Source: Fibrobacter sp. UWB4 (GTDB taxonomy: Bacteria; Fibrobacterota; Fibrobacteria; Fibrobacterales; Fibrobacteraceae). Taken from it: a DNA stretch of 64,000 bases. How positions within the stretch are numbered: position 1 is the stretch's first letter; each line of letters begins with the position of its first letter. Shown here piece by piece: positions 6,569 to 14,649 of this stretch. Under the pieces are notes generated by a model that worked only from the letters and a program-made list of their open reading frames with translations, searched no databases and was not told the origin of the DNA. The position numbers and the translations under genes are program-made. Location: the NCBI RefSeq assembly GCF_002210345.1, contig NZ_MWQI01000006.1:1-64000 (forward strand), given 5' to 3'.

Positions 6569-8134
6569 GTGATTCTGAAAAAACGGCTAAAAAAGATACT
6601 TTGGCGTGGCGTTTTTCGCTTTTTGCCTGTGGCTTTGCTCGCGAGTGCTGCCGATGCGGCTTTGCTTTGGGGTGTTCGCTCTTTCATGGGGATTCTCCAG
6701 GGCGAGGCGATTTTCTCGCTTGTGCAGTGGCTTGTGCTGATGGTTGTTCTCACGGCGCTTCGCTTTGCCTTTTTTGTCTGGAAAATGAATATTTCCGAAA
6801 AATGGCTTTTTGGCGCTGGCTCTCTTGTGATGGCGTGGTTCCTGCATGCGCTCCGCTCTCTTTCGCCGCGCGTTTTCCATACGCCGGAAGGCGAAATGAA
6901 AGTCGAGGCTGCGTATGAATCGGCTGTTGTTCTGCAATCGAATGGTGGCGTGTTTTTCCAGGCGGTCCAGGCGGTTCTTCAGCTATTGGTGTTTTTGCCT
7001 GTGTTGTTTTACATTTCCTGGCCACTTACGTTGTTCCTCTTTGTTGTCGTTGTTCCGCTTGTGAGCTGGATGCAGCGCAGTCTGCATAAGATGGGGCCTG
7101 CCGAAGAAAACATTTTGACGGAGCGGTCGAGTTTTCGCAATTCGCTTTATCTTGCGCGAAAACTTTTCCGCCGCTGGAGTTCTGGCTTTGAACGCCGCGA
7201 TGTTTCGAACGACTTGATGTCTCAAGTGCGTGTGCTCCGTGATGACGGGGTGGCGGTATCGCTCCGCAAAGGCGTTCTTTCGCTTGTTGCGGAATCGGTC
7301 TCGGTCTTGGCGATGGTCTTTGTGCTTGCGTTTTGCGCGCTCCTGATTTCGAAAGGCTGGATGGACGGCACGGGGCTTGTGCTTTACTGCTCGGCGGTTC
7401 TCCTTTGTTATAAACCTGTGAAGGAATGCGCTCGCGTGATGCCGCAGGCAAGGTCTGCGATGAGTGCGCTTCGCGTTTTGGAAAAGTTCGAAGCGTTGCC
7501 TTCGAAAAAATTGGACTCCAGTTCGGTTGAAAAAAGGTTCTCTTCGGACTTGGATTGTTTGGAAATCAAGCATGGCGATTTTTCTTACGAAGGAGCTTTT
7601 GCTACGCTTTTCAGTAATTTTTCGCTATGCTGGCAAACGAAAAAGCCGGTGCTGGTACGTGGGCGCAATGGCGTTGGCAAATCGACTCTGTTGCGCTTGA
7701 TTGCTGGGCTTGAAGAATGGGATTACGGGAAAATTTCATGTTCCATTCCTTTAAAAAATAATGTGTTCTTTGTGGCCCAGGATTTAGAACTGCCTCCACT
7801 TCATTTGTTGAAAAAGCTTCTAGCACAAGCGAAGTTTGAGGCCGTTGCCGAATTTGCCCGCGCTGCCCGAGTGAACCAGATCGTTGCTAAAGAGGGAATG
7901 TCGGGGGGAGAACGTGCGCGTGTAGCTTTGGCTTGGGCGCTTGCTTCGGATTGCTCGGTAGTCTTGCTGGACGAGCCGTTTGCGTCTGTGGCGCTTGCTG
8001 ACCGCGAATTGCTTTTGAGTGCTTTCCTTGACACGGCGGAACTGCTCCAGAAATGGGTTGTCCTCGTCAGTCACGATGTTCTTTCCCGAGAACAGGAACA
8101 AAGGTTCAATGTTGTGGAGATGGGTGATGCCTGA
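6569..8134 (+). CDS. ABC exporter half-transporter, permease fused to ATPase (521 aa)
   Basis: An N-terminal exporter-type membrane domain with about six hydrophobic helices (residues ~15-285) is fused to an ATPase domain (~325-520). The ATPase has Walker A GRNGVGKST, a Q-loop around VAQD, signature SGGERAR, Walker B VVLLDEP and the H-loop SHD. It probably works as a homodimer. I take GTG 6569 as the start because the in-frame ATG at 6515 falls in the divergent tRNA-Glu promoter; the Shine-Dalgarno is poor in either case. Its 3' end overlaps the methyltransferase gene by 8 nt, and a Kdo transferase follows, so a lipid or cell-surface substrate is plausible. The substrate cannot be read from sequence. 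Confidence 0.85.
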   Translation: MILKKRLKKILWRGVFRFLPVALLASAADAALLWGVRSFMGILQGEAIFSLVQWLVLMVVLTALRFAFFVWKMNISEKWLFGAGSLVMAWFLHALRSLSPRVFHTPEGEMKVEAAYESAVVLQSNGGVFFQAVQAVLQLLVFLPVLFYISWPLTLFLFVVVVPLVSWMQRSLHKMGPAEENILTERSSFRNSLYLARKLFRRWSSGFERRDVSNDLMSQVRVLRDDGVAVSLRKGVLSLVAESVSVLAMVFVLAFCALLISKGWMDGTGLVLYCSAVLLCYKPVKECARVMPQARSAMSALRVLEKFEALPSKKLDSSSVEKRFSSDLDCLEIKHGDFSYEGAFATLFSNFSLCWQTKKPVLVRGRNGVGKSTLLRLIAGLEEWDYGKISCSIPLKNNVFFVAQDLELPPLHLLKKLLAQAKFEAVAEFARAARVNQIVAKEGMSGGERARVALAWALASDCSVVLLDEPFASVALADRELLLSAFLDTAELLQKWVVLVSHDVLSREQEQRFNVVEMGDA

Positions 8135-8741
8135 TACAGAAAATAAGTTTTCTGCGTTTCTGTATCGCTTTCGCGGTTACATCTTGGGTGTAATGGCTGT
8201 AATTCTGGTGTGTGCGCCTCCGGGCAATGAACCCACCGCCCCCCTAATTGCTGTTCTTCTATACATTTTGAGTGCTTTTTTACGAGTGCAGGCTCGCCGG
8301 TTTATCGGCGAACATACTCGTGGCTACGAACATCAGGCGGATGCGCTTGTGACTTGCGGTCCGTACTCTCGCGTGAGGCATCCGCTTTACATTTCCAATA
8401 CTGGTTTTGCTCTTGGAATCGCAATTTTTCATTTGGGTTTTTCGCTTTGGATTTTGCCGCTTATGCTTGTCGTGATTGCGTTCGAGATGGCGCTTTCGCG
8501 AATCGAGGATCGTTTCCTGGAACGGAAATTTGGCGATGTATGGCGCTTATGGGCGAGCGAAACTCCTGCGTTCTTTCCGCGTTTGCGAGCTTCGCATGGC
8601 GACTGTGCTGAAAAATTGCGGATGCTTCCTTTGCAAAGGACCTTCTGGCAGGCTTTTTTTGCGGATTCTTCCACTTGGCTGTGGCTCTTGTTTTGTAATT
8701 TATTACTGGTCGTAAGAAAAGTGGTGGTTTTCTATGTTTAA
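8127..8741 (+). CDS. Isoprenylcysteine carboxyl-methyltransferase-like membrane protein (204 aa)
   Basis: A small integral membrane methyltransferase of the ICMT/PEMT-like superfamily. Four to five hydrophobic segments are visible, with the family signature in the middle: GPYSRVRHPLYISN (the RHP motif that helps bind S-adenosylmethionine), followed by E-RFLE--FGD-W in the second half. Bacterial members methylate lipids or other hydrophobic substrates; the target is unknown. ATG 8127 lies inside the end of the ABC gene behind a GGAG and is preferred over earlier in-frame ATGs. The last 8 nt overlap the next gene, so the three genes are probably translationally coupled. Confidence 0.75.
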   Translation: MPDTENKFSAFLYRFRGYILGVMAVILVCAPPGNEPTAPLIAVLLYILSAFLRVQARRFIGEHTRGYEHQADALVTCGPYSRVRHPLYISNTGFALGIAIFHLGFSLWILPLMLVVIAFEMALSRIEDRFLERKFGDVWRLWASETPAFFPRLRASHGDCAEKLRMLPLQRTFWQAFFADSSTWLWLLFCNLLLVVRKVVVFYV

Positions 8742-9912
8742 GGTTTTTGACATTGCAAGAGAGGCTTTAGGATCTGTAGCCAAAGTTGCTGCAAAAGTAC
8801 CTGTTATAGAAAATAAGTACCATGTGAAATCGCGTCTGCGTGGCCCGTGGCCTAAGGGGCCGTTTCTTTGGATGCATGGCGCAAGTCTTGGCGAATGTAA
8901 GATGCTTTTGAATTTGGCGAAATTCCTCCAGGAGGATTTGCCGAATTGCCCGCGTCTTTTGGTGACGACGCAGAAAGTTGAAGTGGTTTCGTTTATCAAG
9001 GAGTCGGGGGCGGATGTGGCCGCCCATATTGCGCCAGTCGATGCACCTGCAACGATGAAGTCCTTTGTTTCGTCTGTCAAGCCGCTTGGACTTATTCTTG
9101 CCGAAAATGAACTGTGGCCGGGGTATCTTTCCTCGATGCTGCGGATTTCGACTCGGCCGCCTGTGGCTGTTGTTTCGGGGCGCTTCCATCATGCGGTTCC
9201 TGGAATGGACTATGCGGCGATTGGCTTTGTCAGCATGCAGACCGGGTCGGACTTGTCGCGCTTCTTCAGCGTTTCTGCGCGTTCGAACAGCTCGCGGATG
9301 ATGATTGGCGGCGACTGGAAGCTTTTGCCTTGGGTCCGCTCGGGCAAGGCTGTTTTGCCTCCTGAAAATCCGACGGTCGATACTGTATTTGTCTCGATGC
9401 ACATTCAGGAAATGCCGAGTCTCGGTCGCATGATTTTGTCTTCGATCAAGCGCGGTGAATCCGTGGTGCTTATGCCGCGTCGCTTGTCGGAAGTGGATGA
9501 ATTCCGTAAGGCGCTTTGCGGACTTGGGGTATCGGTTGTTGACTGGCCCTTGGTGCAGAGCGGCTCAGTCTCGATGGTTCTCGAGTTTGGCAAGACGAAA
9601 GATGTGTTTGCCGTTTCTAGATCGGCGGTTGTTGGCGGCTCGTTTGCCCGTGGACTTGGCGTTCATGATTTTTGGGAGCCGCTTCAAAGCGGTCTTGCGA
9701 CTTGTGTAGGGCCTTATGCCGCAGGGCAGGAAGAGACTGTGATGACGCTTGTTCGTGAAGGCGTCCTTGCGCAGTTACGCTCGGCTGAGGACTTTTCTCA
9801 GCGCAATAAGCCGGAATCCCGTTTGGTGCAAACATTTCTTGCTCATGAAAGTGCTAAAATTAGTGACTCGTATCAGCAGTTGCTGGAATTTTTGAAAAAC
9901 TTGTTAAAGTAG
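8734..9912 (+). CDS. waaA: 3-deoxy-D-manno-octulosonic acid (Kdo) transferase (392 aa)
   Basis: A GT30 glycosyltransferase of the WaaA/KdtA type, which moves Kdo from CMP-Kdo to lipid A precursor at the inner membrane. The family landmarks are present: WMHGASLGE near residue 50 (the usual WIHAVSVGE), the APVD motif, AENELWP (usual VETELWP), SGRF, and near the C-terminus a GGSFARGLGVHDFWEP-type block with VGPY. The length (392) is slightly below the usual ~420 and the canonical N-terminal membrane anchor is weak. It overlaps the preceding methyltransferase by 8 nt and ispH follows 12 nt on. The neighbouring ABC exporter makes an envelope-lipid operon likely. Confidence 0.8.
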   Translation: MFKVFDIAREALGSVAKVAAKVPVIENKYHVKSRLRGPWPKGPFLWMHGASLGECKMLLNLAKFLQEDLPNCPRLLVTTQKVEVVSFIKESGADVAAHIAPVDAPATMKSFVSSVKPLGLILAENELWPGYLSSMLRISTRPPVAVVSGRFHHAVPGMDYAAIGFVSMQTGSDLSRFFSVSARSNSSRMMIGGDWKLLPWVRSGKAVLPPENPTVDTVFVSMHIQEMPSLGRMILSSIKRGESVVLMPRRLSEVDEFRKALCGLGVSVVDWPLVQSGSVSMVLEFGKTKDVFAVSRSAVVGGSFARGLGVHDFWEPLQSGLATCVGPYAAGQEETVMTLVREGVLAQLRSAEDFSQRNKPESRLVQTFLAHESAKISDSYQQLLEFLKNLLK

Positions 9913-9924
9913 ATTAGGTGAATT

Positions 9925-10857
9925 ATGAAAAAAATCGTTCTGGCTACGCCCCGTGGATTCTGTGCTGGTGTTGACCGTGCAATTCATGTGGTTGAAAAAG
10001 CTATCGAAAAATTTGGTACGCCGATTTATGTGCGCCATGAAATTGTTCATAACAAGTTTGTTGTTGAAACGCTTAAGGACAAGGGCGTTGTCTTTGTCGA
10101 TGAGCTGGATCAAGTGCCGGAAGGATCCGTGGTGATTTTCTCGGCGCATGGCGTTGCTGAACGCATTTATGAAGAGGCTAAAGCCCGTAATTTGCAGGTG
10201 CTTGATGCGAGCTGCCCGCTGGTGCTTAAAGTGCATTTCAGCGCTAAGCGGCATTACAATGCGGGTCGCCATATCATCTTGATTGGGCATGCCGGGCATG
10301 CCGAGGTCGAAGGTACGCTTGGGCAGCTCCCGGAAGGCGCGATTACGCTTATCAGGAACGAAAAAGATGCGGAAATGGTTGATGTGCCTGCCGACAAGGA
10401 GCTGGCTTACATCACGCAGACGACGCTTTCTGTGGCGGAAACTCGCAAGATTATCGAAGCGCTCAAGCGCCGTTTCCCGAACATCATCGGGCCGGATGCG
10501 GGTGATCTTTGCTATGCGACGGGGAACCGCCAGGCGGCAGTTCTCGAGCTGTGCTCCGAGGTGGACATGCTTTTGGTTGTTGGTGCCAAGAATTCCTCGA
10601 ATTCGTCCCGCTTGATGGAGCTTGGGCTTGAACAGGGCCTCCCGAGCCACTTGATTGCGGACGTGAACGATCTTGATCCGGCGTGGTTTGAGGGCATTGA
10701 CACGGTTGGGTTGTCTAGCGGTGCGAGCGCACCGGAGGTGCTGGTCCAGGGCGTTGTCGATTGGCTGAAAGAAAAATTTGGCCCGATAGAAGTTGAAAAT
10801 CTTGTAAAATTAGTGGAAAATACGAAGTTTAACTTGCCAAAAGCATTGCAAGATTAA
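9925..10857 (+). CDS. ispH: 4-hydroxy-3-methylbut-2-enyl diphosphate reductase (310 aa)
   Basis: IspH (LytB) performs the last step of the MEP pathway, reducing HMBPP to IPP and DMAPP with a [4Fe-4S] cluster. The three cluster ligands are Cys13 (RGFCAGV), Cys97 (DASCPLV) and Cys196 (DLCYATGNRQ). The other family blocks are also intact: HEIVHN near 38, SAHGV near 73, GH-GH-EVEGT near 121 and KNSSNS. Length and start are typical. It lies 12 nt after waaA and probably shares its transcript. The gene after it, rpmB, has its own promoter. Confidence 0.97.
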   Translation: MKKIVLATPRGFCAGVDRAIHVVEKAIEKFGTPIYVRHEIVHNKFVVETLKDKGVVFVDELDQVPEGSVVIFSAHGVAERIYEEAKARNLQVLDASCPLVLKVHFSAKRHYNAGRHIILIGHAGHAEVEGTLGQLPEGAITLIRNEKDAEMVDVPADKELAYITQTTLSVAETRKIIEALKRRFPNIIGPDAGDLCYATGNRQAAVLELCSEVDMLLVVGAKNSSNSSRLMELGLEQGLPSHLIADVNDLDPAWFEGIDTVGLSSGASAPEVLVQGVVDWLKEKFGPIEVENLVKLVENTKFNLPKALQD

Positions 10858-10865
10858 CTTTAGCC

Positions 10866-10894
10866 TTGACAGTTTTGAAATTTTTAGCTAAAAT
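10866..10894 (+). promoter_or_regulatory. Promoter of rpmB
   Basis: TTGACA (10866-10871), a 17-bp spacer and TAAAAT (10889-10894): near-consensus sigma-70. The ispH stop lies just upstream. Confidence 0.75.
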
Positions 10895-10924
10895 TGGTGC
10901 CTGTAAAAACAACGGAGTTTTAAT

Positions 10925-11146
10925 ATGAGCCGCATTTGTGAAGTCACCGGCAAAGCCGGTCTCGTGGGCAACATGGTTTCCCACTCTAACCGTAAGAAGT
11001 TGATGAAGCAGCTTCCGAACCTCCAGAAGAAGCGCTTCTACATTCCTGAAGAAGATCGCTGGGTGACGCTCCGCGTTAGCGCTGCTGGTCTCCGCACGAT
11101 CAACAAGCTTGGCATCCAGGCTGTTGCTCAGGAACTCGGAATCTAA
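10925..11146 (+). CDS. rpmB: 50S ribosomal protein L28 (73 aa)
   Basis: A small basic protein of the large subunit. It begins SRICEVTGKAGLVGNMVSHSN, the standard L28 opening, with a single Cys at position 5 (CEVTGK), and continues with RKKLMKQLPNLQKKRF and WVTLRVSA-GLRTI. Length is normal. A GGAG stands about 8 nt before ATG 10925, and the gene has its own promoter and terminator. L33 is not encoded next to it, unlike in E. coli. Confidence 0.97.
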   Translation: MSRICEVTGKAGLVGNMVSHSNRKKLMKQLPNLQKKRFYIPEEDRWVTLRVSAAGLRTINKLGIQAVAQELGI

Positions 11147-11169
11147 TTTCTTAGATTGAAAGTTTGACG

Positions 11170-11200
11170 AAAGCCGCTATGCGTAGCATGGCGGTCTTTT
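11170..11200 (+). terminator. Terminator of rpmB
   Basis: CCGCTATGC/GCATGGCGG-type stem flanked by AAAG and CTTTT. Confidence 0.65.
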
Positions 11201-11235
11201 GTGTATTTGTCGTTTTTTGTGCGGCCACCCGCCTT

Positions 11236-11388
11236 GTTATGCCGGACTCCGATCCGGCATCGGCTTTTTATACAAAAAATGCCCCGGCGCTTAGACCGGG
11301 GCTGACGAATTCTCTTTGTCAAGCCCTACTTGATAGGGCTTCTCCTTTTTTTTAAAGGAGATTCCCGGTCTAGCCGGGAATGACAAGC
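11236..11388. repeat. Cluster of five intergenic palindromes
   Basis: In order: ATGCCGGA-N6-TCCGGCAT (11239), GCCCCGG.../CCGGGGC (11281), AGCCCTA/TAGGGCT (11322), TCTCCTTT/AAAGGAGA (11341) and ATTCCCGG-N5-CCGGGAAT (11361). The last is flanked GGAGATT...AATGACAAG, which is the reverse complement of the GTCAT...ATCTCC element at 29396. The first recurs at 28350. No gene fits the gap between rpmB and the exonuclease; a low-complexity CTACTG-type stretch lies at 11411-11450. Confidence 0.65.
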
Positions 11389-11437
11389 GTATGTCATTCG
11401 AAGATAATTTTACTTCCGACTTCCTACTGTCTACCGC

Positions 11438-12085
11438 CTACTTTCTAATGAACTGCGGGACGCCTTTGTACTTCGCCATGGCCTGCATGATGCTACCCAT
11501 TTCCCATTCCTTTTCCTTGAGGCGGCGGCGGAGGAGGGCGACGAACACTTCCATGAGCATTTCGCAGTCGTACACGGAACGGTGCATCTTTTCTTCGTCG
11601 ATGGTCATCGAGATTTCGCCACGCTTCATGAACATGTTTGCCATGAAGCCGAGCTTGTGGTTTGCAAGTTCCGGCATGATGGTCTTGGAAATGGCAAGGC
11701 TATCGACGACAGGGTTCCCAGGCGTGAACTGCGGGTTCTGTTCGTAGGCGGTGCGCAAGAAGCTGGCGTCGAAGTTTGCGTTGTGGGCTAGCAAAATGGA
11801 TCCCGGTCCGCAGAATGCGGTGAACTGTTTGAGAGCTTCGCCGACCGGAGGTGCGTTTTCGACCATTTTGTCGGTGATGTGGTTCACGTTCGTTGCTTCG
11901 GCGGGGATGAGCATGTTGGGCTTTACGAGCGTGTCAAATTCCGAGATGAGCTTTGGCACGACGCGTCCGTTTTTCACCTCTACAGTGAACTTTACGGCGC
12001 CAATTTCAATGATTTCGTCTTTGCGGTTGACAAGACCAGTCGTTTCTAAGTCGAATGCGACAAATTTTGGAGGTAATGCGATCAC
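11438..12085 (-). CDS. DnaQ-like 3'-5' exonuclease (215 aa)
   Basis: A DEDDh-family exonuclease related to the epsilon proofreading subunit of DNA polymerase III. Exo I is FDLETTGL (D and E metal ligands, residues ~11-18), Exo II is HNANFDASF (~101-109) and Exo III is HRSVYDCEM with the catalytic His about five residues before the Asp. Length fits a stand-alone epsilon-like protein. It could be the replicative epsilon or a repair or RNase T-like enzyme; sequence alone does not decide. Its start overlaps the stop of the upstream DUF374 gene by 4 nt, so the pair is translationally coupled. Confidence 0.85.
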   Translation of the reverse strand: MIALPPKFVAFDLETTGLVNRKDEIIEIGAVKFTVEVKNGRVVPKLISEFDTLVKPNMLIPAEATNVNHITDKMVENAPPVGEALKQFTAFCGPGSILLAHNANFDASFLRTAYEQNPQFTPGNPVVDSLAISKTIMPELANHKLGFMANMFMKRGEISMTIDEEKMHRSVYDCEMLMEVFVALLRRRLKEKEWEMGSIMQAMAKYKGVPQFIRK

Positions 12086-12627
12086 GGCTGTGTTTCCTTA
12101 TTTTGAATATTTTCGGGCAAAAGATACTTAATTTCGATGTCAATAGCTGTCAAAGGGAGCGGAATAATGAAATTATCCCATCCGTTTAGGCGAAAATGCT
12201 TGCCATATTTGATGCAAAAAAGCCAAAGGGGGCGGCCGCTCGCCTTGGAAAGCCACAGGGAACCCGGTTTTACCTGGAGGGCGGGGCCGTGCGGACCGTC
12301 GAGCGCCATGCCGACAAAACGGTCGTTCTTGAGCGATTTTAGCAGATGGCGGACATTTGTGGCCCCGTGCGTGTTGGAACCGCGGGTGACTTCGTAATGG
12401 AGCTGCTTGGCCGCCTGGGCGAAAAATTCGCCGTCGTTTGATTCCGAGACGAGGATGTGGACGTTCTTGTCCTTGAAGGCGGCGGTGCTTGCGAGCAGGT
12501 CCTTGTGCCAGAGTCCGAGGATCCCCGGGCGGAAGTCGTCGGGAACGCGCAGGCGGATGCGGAGGCTCCTCATCCAGAGGGCGCCGAGCGTGGCGAGCAA
12601 TTTTGTCTTCATTTGGGTGAAATTCAC
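12082..12627 (-). CDS. DUF374 lysophospholipid-acyltransferase-like protein (181 aa)
   Basis: The protein carries the DUF374 pattern: an N-terminal hydrophobic/basic start, LWHKDLLAS (the W-H block), SESNDGEFFA, RGSNTHGATN and LDGPHGPALQVKPG, followed by a hydrophobic strand. The family belongs to the LPLAT acyltransferase superfamily and is linked to lipid A or envelope lipid synthesis, though few members have been tested. At 181 aa it is slightly short. It heads a two-gene unit with the exonuclease (ATGA overlap) and starts divergently from tRNA-Cys, about 85 bp away. Confidence 0.75.
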   Translation of the reverse strand: MNFTQMKTKLLATLGALWMRSLRIRLRVPDDFRPGILGLWHKDLLASTAAFKDKNVHILVSESNDGEFFAQAAKQLHYEVTRGSNTHGATNVRHLLKSLKNDRFVGMALDGPHGPALQVKPGSLWLSKASGRPLWLFCIKYGKHFRLNGWDNFIIPLPLTAIDIEIKYLLPENIQNKETQP

Positions 12628-12669
12628 GGCTAAAAATTAAAAAATTTCACTTTTTTTTGCGCGGACCCC

Positions 12670-12698
12670 TTGTAAGGGCGTCTTAAAATACTTATATT
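12670..12698 (+). promoter_or_regulatory. Promoter of tRNA-Cys
   Basis: TTGTAA (12670-12675), 17 bp, TATATT (12693-12698), 14 nt before the tRNA. Confidence 0.65.
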
Positions 12699-12712
12699 GC
12701 GTCTGCAATTAT

Positions 12713-12785
12713 GGCGACGTACCCAAGTTGGTAAGGGGCGAGTCTGCAAAACTCTTATTCGGCGGTTCGAGTCCGCCCGTTGCCT
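12713..12785 (+). tRNA. tRNA-Cys (anticodon GCA)
   Basis: The acceptor GGCGACG/CGTTGCC, the anticodon stem GAGTC-TGCAAAA with anticodon GCA, the T-arm GGCGG-TTCGAGT-CCGCC and the U73 discriminator expected for cysteine are all present. CCA is not encoded. Confidence 0.95.
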
Positions 12786-12788
12786 CTC

Positions 12789-12822
12789 AAAAGACCTTTC
12801 GTGAAAGCGAAAGGTCTTTTTG
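12789..12822 (+). terminator. Terminator of tRNA-Cys
   Basis: A perfect 13-bp stem (AAAAGACCTTTCG/CGAAAGGTCTTTT) with a 6-nt loop and T-run. Confidence 0.85.
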
Positions 12823-12960
12823 TTTTCTCGAGGATTGCGGGAGGCGGGAACCGCGCACTCCATAAAAAAGCCCGCGCATTGAATATGCACGGGTCATGAA
12901 AAATAACTGGATCCTTCCGCCCTTTGGTCGTCAGGATGACGGGGACGCGGGCTGGGAAAC

Positions 12961-13605
12961 TTATTCTGCTGGCGGAAGCGGGTTCTTGCGGGGGCGGCCA
13001 CGCGGGCGCTTGACCGGCATTTCTGCTGCGGCTTCCGGGTGAAGTGCCTTGTTCTTTGCCATGAGCGCTTCGCGGATCTTCTTTGCGCGTTCTTCGATGC
13101 GCTGGCGGGCGAGGTCGGCTGCAGACACGATGACGGTCTTTGGCTTGTCGCCTGGCTTTGCGCCGAACGAGCCCTTGAGGACGCGGCCTGAAGGCGGTTT
13201 GGGCGGTTCCGAGATGACGCTCGTGAGCACTCGCTTGGGCGCTGCTGTGGGAACCGTCTTTTCGATAATCTTCTTGACTTCGGCGTCTTCGGCCTTAGGT
13301 GCGGCGTTCTTTGCGATTTTCTTCAGGATGCTGTTGATTTCGGCATCGTTTTCTGCTTCACGCTGCTTTGCGCTTTCGGGCTTGATGTACTTGGCCACGA
13401 GCGAATTGAACTTGGCGTTTTCGCTCTGCTCTTTGAGTTTTTGGCGCTCGCGCTTGGACGGGCGCTTGGCCCCGTTGTGCTTTTTACCGATAAATTTTTT
13501 CTCTTTGCTTTCCGAGTTGCGAATGATTTCTTCGTCGGAAAGACCACGCAGTTCGGGCGGAACTTCAGTGACTTGAAGAGCCTCTTTTCTAGTGGAATCT
13601 GTCAT
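12961..13605 (-). CDS. Lys-rich protein with C-terminal AT-hook (214 aa)
   Basis: A strongly charged, low-complexity protein with no signal peptide. Much of it is Lys/Glu/Ala, consistent with helix or disorder; KRPSKRERQKLKEQ (~48-61) is very basic. The C-terminus ends VKRPRGRPRKNPLPP: an RGRP core flanked by basic residues, the classical AT-hook that binds the minor groove of AT-rich DNA. A role as a nucleoid-associated or DNA-binding protein is an inference. It is transcribed divergently from the AlkD-like gene, with 150 bp of A/T-rich DNA between them. I recognise no named family. Confidence 0.65.
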   Translation of the reverse strand: MTDSTRKEALQVTEVPPELRGLSDEEIIRNSESKEKKFIGKKHNGAKRPSKRERQKLKEQSENAKFNSLVAKYIKPESAKQREAENDAEINSILKKIAKNAAPKAEDAEVKKIIEKTVPTAAPKRVLTSVISEPPKPPSGRVLKGSFGAKPGDKPKTVIVSAADLARQRIEERAKKIREALMAKNKALHPEAAAEMPVKRPRGRPRKNPLPPAE

Positions 13606-13755
13606 GATTTCTGGGTCTTTAAGCGGTTTTTAGCTTTGTCAAGGTTTTTTTTGCACTTTTTTTGCAAAAAATCTGAGAAAAATTTAAAAAAATTTGAAAA
13701 AAATGCTTGTCAAGGTCTAGAAAAAAAATTCTTTATGGACTATTTTTGGAGTACA

Positions 13756-14418
13756 ATGCTTCGGTTTACACAAGAAATATCTCTCGCTTTGCGCTCTATC
13801 GCTAATGAAGAAGAAGCGCATGAAATGTCTAAGAAGGCTAGGGAGCAATTTGAATTTCTCGGAATCAGATTGGTTCCCCGTCGTGAAGTCACGTACCCGA
13901 TTTTTGACAAGTACCCGCCAAAGGACGGGGACGAACTCGTGTCGAGGGTTGAGGACATGTGGGCGCAGCCGTATAGGGAATTCCAGTACGCGGCTTGTGA
14001 CTACCTGTTCCGCCATCGTGTTCTTCTCGGTGGCCAGCACCTGAATTTTTTGAAAAAGCTCATTAAGACCAGAGCTTGGCGAGACACTGTCGATACCCTC
14101 GCTTCTTGCGTCTTGGGTGATTTGGCGCTACGTCTTCCGGCGTTGCGTACAAAGATTGCCTCCTGGATTCGCGACCCGAACATCTGGGTTCGCCGCAGTG
14201 CAATCATCTTCCAGGTGCAGTACAAGGACCGCACCGACTGGCCGCTTTTGCGTCAGTTCTGCCTCACTTGCGCGAAGGACGACGACTACTACATCCGCAA
14301 CGGCATTGGTCGTGCTCTTTCTGAATACGCCCGCATCAATCCGACTGAAGTCCGCCGCTTTGTCCAAGATAACGCATTTGCTGAACAGACCGCTCAGGAA
14401 ATCTTGCGCCTTATCTAA
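13756..14418 (+). CDS. AlkD-like HEAT-repeat DNA alkylation repair protein (220 aa)
   Basis: Helical repeats match the AlkD family of DNA glycosylases, which remove 3-methyladenine and 7-methylguanine. W108 and D113 (AWRDTVDTLA) and R147 (WVRRSAIIFQ) align with the known AlkD cradle residues Trp109, Asp113 and Arg148. The block DDDYYIRNGIGRALSEYARINP matches the family block in which, as I recall it, Trp187 sits in AIGW; here that position is Arg186. The protein may therefore be an altered or non-catalytic relative. I choose ATG 13756 because GGAG stands just before it, over the in-frame ATG at 13735. No alkylation-repair genes adjoin it. Confidence 0.75.
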   Translation: MLRFTQEISLALRSIANEEEAHEMSKKAREQFEFLGIRLVPRREVTYPIFDKYPPKDGDELVSRVEDMWAQPYREFQYAACDYLFRHRVLLGGQHLNFLKKLIKTRAWRDTVDTLASCVLGDLALRLPALRTKIASWIRDPNIWVRRSAIIFQVQYKDRTDWPLLRQFCLTCAKDDDYYIRNGIGRALSEYARINPTEVRRFVQDNAFAEQTAQEILRLI

Positions 14419-14477
14419 GTGAGATTGCTGGCGATCCGTTAAATTTGCAATGCGAATTGCGCAAAGCCTCGGCTTTT

Positions 14478-14503
14478 AAAGACTCTCGAAAGAGGGTCTT
14501 TTT
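14478..14503. terminator. Terminator shared by convergent genes
   Basis: GACTCTC-GAAA-GAGGGTC with flanking AAA and T6. It follows the AlkD-like gene and abuts the stop of the convergent small gene. Confidence 0.65.
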
Positions 14504-14649
14504 TATTTGCTTTTCTTTTCGGCTTTCCCCTTTTCCTTTAGTGGAAAGCTGAAACGGCCCTGAAGGACGCAGCCTTTTGCCCCTGGGTCGCATTCCTGTT
14601 TGCGTTTCTCGCAAAATGTCTCGTTGAGGTATTTGCATTCCCAGCTCAT
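14503..14649 (-). CDS. Four-cysteine small protein (48 aa)
   Basis: The frame starts at ATG 14649 behind a strong GAAGGAG and runs 48 codons to a TAA at 14503. The sequence begins MSWECKYLNETFCEKRKQ and has Cys at 5, 13, 20 and 27 (C-x7-C-x6-C-x6-C), followed by a Lys-rich tail. The Cys spacing could bind a metal ion or form two disulfides; with no signal peptide, metal binding is likelier. I know similar small Cys-containing hypothetical proteins but no function. It is convergent with the AlkD-like gene. Confidence 0.65.
   Translation of the reverse strand: MSWECKYLNETFCEKRKQECDPGAKGCVLQGRFSFPLKEKGKAEKKSK

Noticed and set aside
11164-11355. 63-aa frame after rpmB
   Set aside because: It runs through the rpmB terminator and a set of palindromes; its codons are made of repeat sequence.
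12630-12890. 86-aa minus frame over tRNA-Cys
   Set aside because: Overlaps the tRNA and its terminator; no independent support.
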